A stretch of 64,000 bases of DNA. It comes from Argentina anserina. Lineage: Eukaryota; Streptophyta; Magnoliopsida; Rosales; Rosaceae. Made by a program: the position numbers and the translations under genes. The notes beneath the pieces were generated by a model, which worked only from the letters and a program-made list of their open reading frames with translations, was not told the origin of the DNA and did not search any database. The number at the start of each line of letters is the position of its first letter. The first letter of the stretch is position 1. This document shows positions 58,842-64,000 of the stretch, one piece after another. Location: contig NC_065878.1 in the NCBI RefSeq assembly GCF_933775445.1, forward strand, positions 11,109,395-11,173,394, in the 5' to 3' direction.

Positions 58842-59344
58842 CAGGGCCAATCCTGTGTTCATGGAGGCTCAAGGCGAAAAAGATTTGAGGCCCCAAAAAT
58901 AAATGTTTGAAGAATATAAAAAAACTTAATTGTTCATTGTTAAAAGTTGAAATATGGACAATTCTAAAATCCATATAAACAAAGACGAAGTAAATTCATT
59001 ATTCTAAGCATATCAATGCCTATGAAGTCTTATTTTCAATTAATTACGATTTTATTATATTATCTTAATTAAAATAGAGAAGGAAAAATACCTAAAATAT
59101 ATATATATATATAATACAAAATAAAGAGCTACAAAAATCTTATATCTTATGCCTTAAATTAATATAATAAAAAAATTGTAATAAGAAAGAGAAAGACGGG
59201 TGAATATTGCATGATTCATGCATAATTTAAAAAAAATCATTCTTAACTAAAAACAAATTAAAGCATACGAAAATTTTTGTTGAGGTCCCCAAAAAATTGG
59301 GCCCTAGACTTGTGCCTAATCTGTCTTGCCTCAGGCCGGCAGTG
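58842..59344. mobile_element. hAT-like element A, 503 bp, same family as 3883 and 11500 elements
   Basis: Left end CAGGGCCAATCCTG; right end reverse-complemented CACTGCCGGCCTGAGG. Removing element B restores the left flank CATAGGGG (58204-58209 plus GG), which matches CATAGGAG (59345-59352) at 7 of 8 positions, the expected hAT duplication. Internal words GAGGCTCAAGGCG and GGGCCCTAGACTTGTGCC parallel those of the 3883-4324 element. Confidence 0.78.
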
Positions 59345-60022
59345 CATAGGAGACAGCAAGTTCGCGTGTCAACTACATGAGTAAGTAGTTGATCGAGGCC
59401 ATGAACATTTTCGCATATAGCCTAACCTGCTGCATCTCTAGTTACTATACATTCCAATTTTACTCCAAACTTCCACTTACATCACTGGCCACGTGTACAT
59501 ACGTAAATTCATATGTCGAAAATGTTTTAACGTCATAATATGGGGACAGATCTAGCGTCGTAATCTCACGTGATATGTCATGTCATGTCAGTAATTACGA
59601 TAATCACAAAATATTATTTTTGAATGAAAATACAATATTATCCTTATTAATCCAACGGCTCTAGATTATTATAAAAAAATTATAGTTTTTTAATCATTTA
59701 TTTTTTCAAAATGTAATTGTCACGACCCCGAAATTTCAAGTATGAAACTCGAATTTAAAGCCATGAAAAACTCTAAAACAATCTCAATAAATCAAAATTA
59801 TCTTATCATCACATCGGATCATTACTGAGTTCATGGTACAACTCAGTCGAATTGATTATTACAAACCAAATTTATAATTCAAGCATTATATCAAATGGAA
59901 GTGTAAAAATCCTCTCAATCCTCACCACAAAATAAAATAAGGCAACTTCGAAGTCTTCAGAATTGTCTGTCGATTCTGCTAATCCACACCTGCGGAACTA
60001 TCCCCTACACCATCAAATAGGT

Positions 60023-61570
60023 TGATAGAAGCACTTTGTGCGACGTTCTTAACATGTTTTTACCTCTATTTGTACTTTGTTTAGCCCTTATTGTTGTACT
60101 ATTGAGTCATTGAGTCGTAATAAGAGTCTTGGGCGGTATTGGATGTATTTTTGTGCTTACATGAGTTAAAAAAGCATAATTGGTCTAGAGTCCTAGTTTG
60201 ACTAGGAATCCTTATTAGGTTTTGAAACTAATTATCTCTTACTTATGATTTTATTTTCTTATTTTCAGATTGGATTGAAGAGATAATTAAAGAAAAAAAG
60301 ATGGAGCCAAGTCATGCAACAATTAAATAGAAGATGATCATTAAAGGCATAAAACATGACATGTTTTAGGGATTAAAGCATGACATGTTTTAGGGATTAA
60401 AGCATGACATATTTTAGAGATTAAAGCATGACATGTTTTAGGGATTAAAGCATGGCATTATTATAGGAAGAAAGAAGCAATTTCAAACTCTCCATCTTTC
60501 CTCTATATATACATGGCTTCACCTCTCAAATATCATCACTTCTCATTAGCATTCAAGAACCAAAACTCTACCAAAACACCACCATAAACTTCCCTCACAA
60601 ATTAGCCAAGCCGTCCACCCCAAAACCATCATCATCTCCACCGAGTTTCACCATTGAAGACACACCTTCAAGGTTCCTACAACGTGTGATTCTCGCAACT
60701 CATCTCCATGGCTTCGTCTATTTGTGTTAATCTACAATTCTTTGTCTATGAAGATTGTAAGTTGTTGTTTATGTGGAAATATTGGTTTTGTATTTGTTTT
60801 AAATTTCAGTTGTATTTGATATTTTTTTAGACTATGCCAAATCTATGTTCTTATAATTAATGAGTTTGTATTTCTATTGTTGTGTTCTAATCATCTTTCT
60901 CATATTTTTAGATAATTTTCAGATATGTGCATATGAATTTAGTGGTTGGATGCAATCCCTAAGATTGTGTTTGAGTGCTAGATTCATCAACCATATTGAC
61001 ACAAATCGAATCATGCCCTAAGTAGGTTCGGTTTGTGTTGATTAAAAGTGGTAAAAATTCTGGAAATTTGCATGTGAAACCATGGTGGGTGACGTCACAC
61101 ATGAAACATGTCTCCAACAAAGATTTGGTGCTTAAATGTAATCTTGTTTGATTTCTACTCTAAGTGTCATTGAATTCGATTGCATGCAAATTTAGATTAG
61201 GCCCTAAGTCAATCTAAATGTTAATTGAAATCTTGCACGATTAGATGATCCCCTAAGGCTCTAATTGTATTGGTGTCTAAAAAGTATGTAATTGGTCGAA
61301 TTAGAATGCATGATAGGTTCGAACTTGTAATTATGTGGTGTAATGGTAAATTTGGTTTAAGTTTGTTAAAGAGAAGTCGATCATGTAAATAGTAATTTAG
61401 GTTTTATTTTAGTAGTTAATAATCAATCTCAAAACCCCCCAATTATTTGTTAACACTAAAAGTTTAGAGTTCCCTTCAATTCCCCGGAAAGAACGATCCC
61501 TGCTTATTCTATACTAACGATGATGTTTTACAGGGTTTATTATAGACGTTTTAACCAAAACGCTCTATCA
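60023..61570 (+). mobile_element. Nested solo LTR, 1548 bp, within the larger LTR
   Basis: Starts TGATAGA and ends TCTATCA (7 bp perfect inverted tips, TG...CA). TAGGT is duplicated exactly on both sides (60018-60022 and 61571-61575). The homologous LTR at 63572 shows the unoccupied site ATCGAATAGGTGCACC. A likely promoter TATATATA at 60504-60511 lies downstream of 24 bp tandem repeats. Five-base duplication and TG...CA ends identify an LTR. No internal retroelement genes are present. Confidence 0.82.
60351..60459 (+). repeat. 4.5 tandem copies of a 24 bp unit in the nested LTR
   Basis: Units start at 60351, 60375, 60399 and 60423 (AAAGCATGACATGTTTTAGG + GATT, with few changes) plus a partial unit to 60459. 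They sit about 45 bp upstream of the TATATATA box, where U3 enhancer repeats are typical of LTRs. Confidence 0.9.
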
Positions 61571-63265
61571 TAGGTGCACCGGGATTGCAAAATACAAACT
61601 CGGTAAGTTTTGCAGCTCGTATGAGTAAACCACAAAATAACATGCATAATAATACGAGAGTAAATATTGAAACATTCAATTATAAATGTACTCATGAGTC
61701 AAATGACGGCCCATCTGGTTGTCCAATAATATCTGAAAATATAAGGGCTCATGACAAATCAGGCAACCTATCTGTTTACCCAATTACATTTATAATACGG
61801 GTACTCATGAGACCCGAGTACTCATCCGTTACCCCTCATTCAGTACACCGACGGGCATTGGGCAACCCATCTATCACCCAATAATCCCAAAAATATAGGT
61901 ACTCATAAGCCGGTAATCCATCTGTTACCTCTCATGCCAGTACACCGGCAGACAAACTAGAGCTCTAACTGTATCGTAACTGTCGCCCGGCAAAGGCTAG
62001 GTTCCGACATGCCAACACGTCTGAAGACAACAAAAACGTTTTAACATAACTCAAGTTAAAACCACATACAAAACAATCATCACATGTTATTGTACACAAT
62101 CAAGTGACATGCTCGAATAAATAAATATCAATTCTATAAATAAACTTATTTGCAAACGGAAATATGAGAGTATATAATATAGCAATCCATATATATGTAT
62201 CGATTTTACAATTTATACACATACACAACCCACTATATCATATACATATCATAGTTCAATCTTTTTAAGAAAACAGTGGCAGCGCGTGGGGCCCACGCGC
62301 CACTTCTAAAACCAGCGCGTAGCTCGCCACCGCCACCCAAAACTCAACCATTTTCTCTCCTCATCCCCTCCACGGCCTCCTGCCGCCCCTGCACTACTCC
62401 ACTTGCGCTCACACGCCGCTCCCCACCTCCGGCCACAACCACCAAATCAACAAGCATTCAACATAGAAAATCAAGAGCAAGAGCTGGAGAACACAACCAT
62501 ACTTTCCCCTTGTCCAGGACCGGCCGGAAACAACTGCAATCGCCGCTGTGAAGTCTCGAATCGAGGGGGAGAGGTCAACGGCGTTGCAGCTCGATTCGAG
62601 CCTCACCGCCGATGGAATCACGTCGAGGGGTGAGAGAGGGAGCTCGACAACGTGCCTCCGAGCTCCTGCGACGCCGGTGACGTCGCGATCGACGGATCCG
62701 AGGTTGTGCTTCAACGGTGCTGCTCGATCTCCATCACCACCGGTCGACGCGTCGTGGCCGTGCGGTCTCAAAGACACCGGCGGTGTCGAGCACGATGGCC
62801 GGTGGAGGGAGATCGCCGGCAGAGAGAGAGAGAGGGAAGGAGAGAGGGTCGGGGAGAGAGAGAGAAGAGAGAGAAAGGGGGCTGCGGGGTGAGGGTTTCC
62901 GAAATTGGGAACCCTAGCTCCAAAAATTTCCCTTTTATACCCTTTTTCAAAATCAGAAACTAACTTCCGTCGTTAATAACTTTCACGTACGACGTCCGAT
63001 TAGAACGCGTGACATGTCCACGAAATTGTATCGACGAGCTCTACAACTTTCTTGAAGGAAGTTTTCGGAAAGAGTGACGGAGTAAAAGTCGACTCCCGCG
63101 TTGCGGAAACGTAACGTTTTTCCAATTTAGATTTCTGAAGACGGTTTCGTTTTCGATTTGACGACGTTGCGAAATGACACAATGCGGTTTATTAATTTTA
63201 CAGACTTTATTAAATTCTAAGATTTCAAATAATTTGATCCCGAAAAATCGGGTCATTACATTAAT

Positions 63266-63571
63266 AAAAAATACGATATATACAAAATATGCTTGAAATA
63301 TATACATATATATATATATATATTTGTGTGTGTGTGTGTGTTTGTGTGCGCGCGGGTGAGATATATATTTTCAATAGATATATATATATATTGTGCATAT
63401 GTGTGTGGAGTGCCTAATAATAATTATATTAATTACTTATAGTCATTAATTAATCGTGAATGTAAATTAATTAAATAAGAAAATCATGAATCTTGACGTA
63501 TTTGTCACTAGAAATATTACCATGGACATAATTGTATTAAATATGGTATTAATTAAGATATGTATACTCTA
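63266..63571. other. AT-rich spacer with TA and TG microsatellites
   Basis: Separates the solo LTR from the next LTR of the same family. It contains a TA run (about 63304-63322), a TG run (about 63325-63352) and a second TA run (about 63378-63392). No gene. Confidence 0.8.
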
Positions 63572-64000
63572 TGTCACGACCCCGAATTTCGAATAATAAA
63601 ACTTCGAATTCGAAGCCATGAAAACTCTAAAACAATCTCAAATATATTGAAATCATCTACTCATAACAGTGTATTGAAACTGAGTCCACATCATGACTCA
63701 GTCGACTTGAATAATACACAACCAATGGAAATGTAAAATTCACTCAATCCTCACCACAAACAGCAGAAAGAAAATCTTCGACAATCTTCAGTGAAAACCC
63801 TCTAATTCTGCTAATCCACACATGCAGAATTATCCCCAACACCATCGAATAGGTGCACCGGGATTGTAAACACAAACCCGGTAAGCTTTGCAGCTCGTAT
63901 GAGTAAAACAACAATATAACTCGTGTATAAATACAAAAGAAAAATACTGAAAACATTTAATTATAAATATACTCATGAGTCATTGGACGACCTATCTGGT
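63572..64000 (+). mobile_element. Start of a second LTR of the same family, cut by the window edge
   Basis: TGTCACGACCCCGAATTTCG parallels 59718 onward. The similarity continues block by block (GAATTCGAAGCCATGAAAA, CTCAATCCTCACCACAAA, AGGTGCACCGGGATTG, GCAGCTCGTATGAGTAAA, ACTCATGAGTCA) to the last base of the window. It lacks the nested insertion. Whether it is a 5' LTR of a full element or another solo copy cannot be told from here. Confidence 0.85.

Larger units (their letters stand above)
59718..63260 (+). mobile_element. Solo LTR (probably Ty3/gypsy), about 2.0 kb plus a nested insertion
   Basis: Begins TGTCACGACCCCGAAAT and ends GATCCCGAAAAATCGGGTCATTACA, i.e. TG...CA with CG-rich inverted tips (CGACCC/GGGTCA). 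Flanks GTAAT (59713-59717) and TTAAT (63261-63265) agree at 4 of 5 bases. No primer-binding site or coding follows, so it is a solo LTR left by recombination. A second copy of its first 430 bp starts at 63572. The GC-rich stretch 62276-62890 has long open frames but is LTR sequence, not a gene. Removing the insertion at 60023-61570 leaves about 1995 bp. Confidence 0.8.

Noticed and set aside
62276..62963. Several overlapping long open frames in GC-rich sequence on both strands
   Set aside because: They lie wholly inside the solo LTR. High GC and GA repeats leave few stops, and no frame shows a domain.
1..64000. CRISPR arrays, bacterial operons, phage or defence-island features
   Set aside because: None seen. 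Repeats present are tandem or transposon-type, and gene structure is that of a plant nucleus.

Overview
The window is nuclear DNA of a flowering plant, most likely a eudicot. It is AT-rich, its genes carry many GT-AG introns, its proteins are plant-specific, and its transposable elements are of plant type (Ty1/copia, LTR retrotransposons, hAT-like and Mutator-like small elements). The mix is compatible with Rosaceae, but nothing I can read proves the family.

Layout. 1-4555: intergenic, with a 3 x 94 bp tandem repeat and small DNA transposons. 4556-5944 (-): intact intronless class I phospholipase A1, probably plastid-targeted. 5945-27305: about 21 kb without an intact gene. It holds a 766 bp inverted-repeat element (9951-10716), a 1 kb hAT-like element (11500-12520), a decayed 5.9 kb copia retrotransposon (15691-21569), a 613 bp hAT-like element with a trace of a transposase tail (22285-22897), and a foldback element with telomere-like repeats in its core (about 23773-24178). 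27306-30408 (-): an RWD-RING (RNF25-like) ubiquitin ligase gene with four separate lesions, read as a pseudogene. 30636-45988 (+): organellar glycyl-tRNA synthetase (EDD1 type). Its 36 exons join without a frame break into 1065 codons. It lies head-to-head with the RNF25 relic across 227 bp. 47050-56590: a tandem segmental duplication carrying two RGGA-type RGG-box RNA-binding protein genes. Each has 7 exons of identical length and 389 codons; they differ at about 19 residues. 56400-57543: wreck of a CC-NBS-LRR resistance gene whose NB-ARC piece and MHD-LRR piece now lie on opposite strands. 58204-59352: one hAT-like element inserted 2 bp outside another. 59718-64000: a roughly 2 kb solo LTR interrupted by a second solo LTR, followed by the start of another LTR of the first family.

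Functionally the intact genes are housekeeping: plastid lipid hydrolysis, organellar translation, and mRNA binding. They do not form a pathway. I found no sign of a new multi-gene system. What is unusual is the structural history: nested insertions whose target duplications can be reconstructed, a young gene duplication with rewritten promoter and 3' flank, and two decayed genes with readable lesions.
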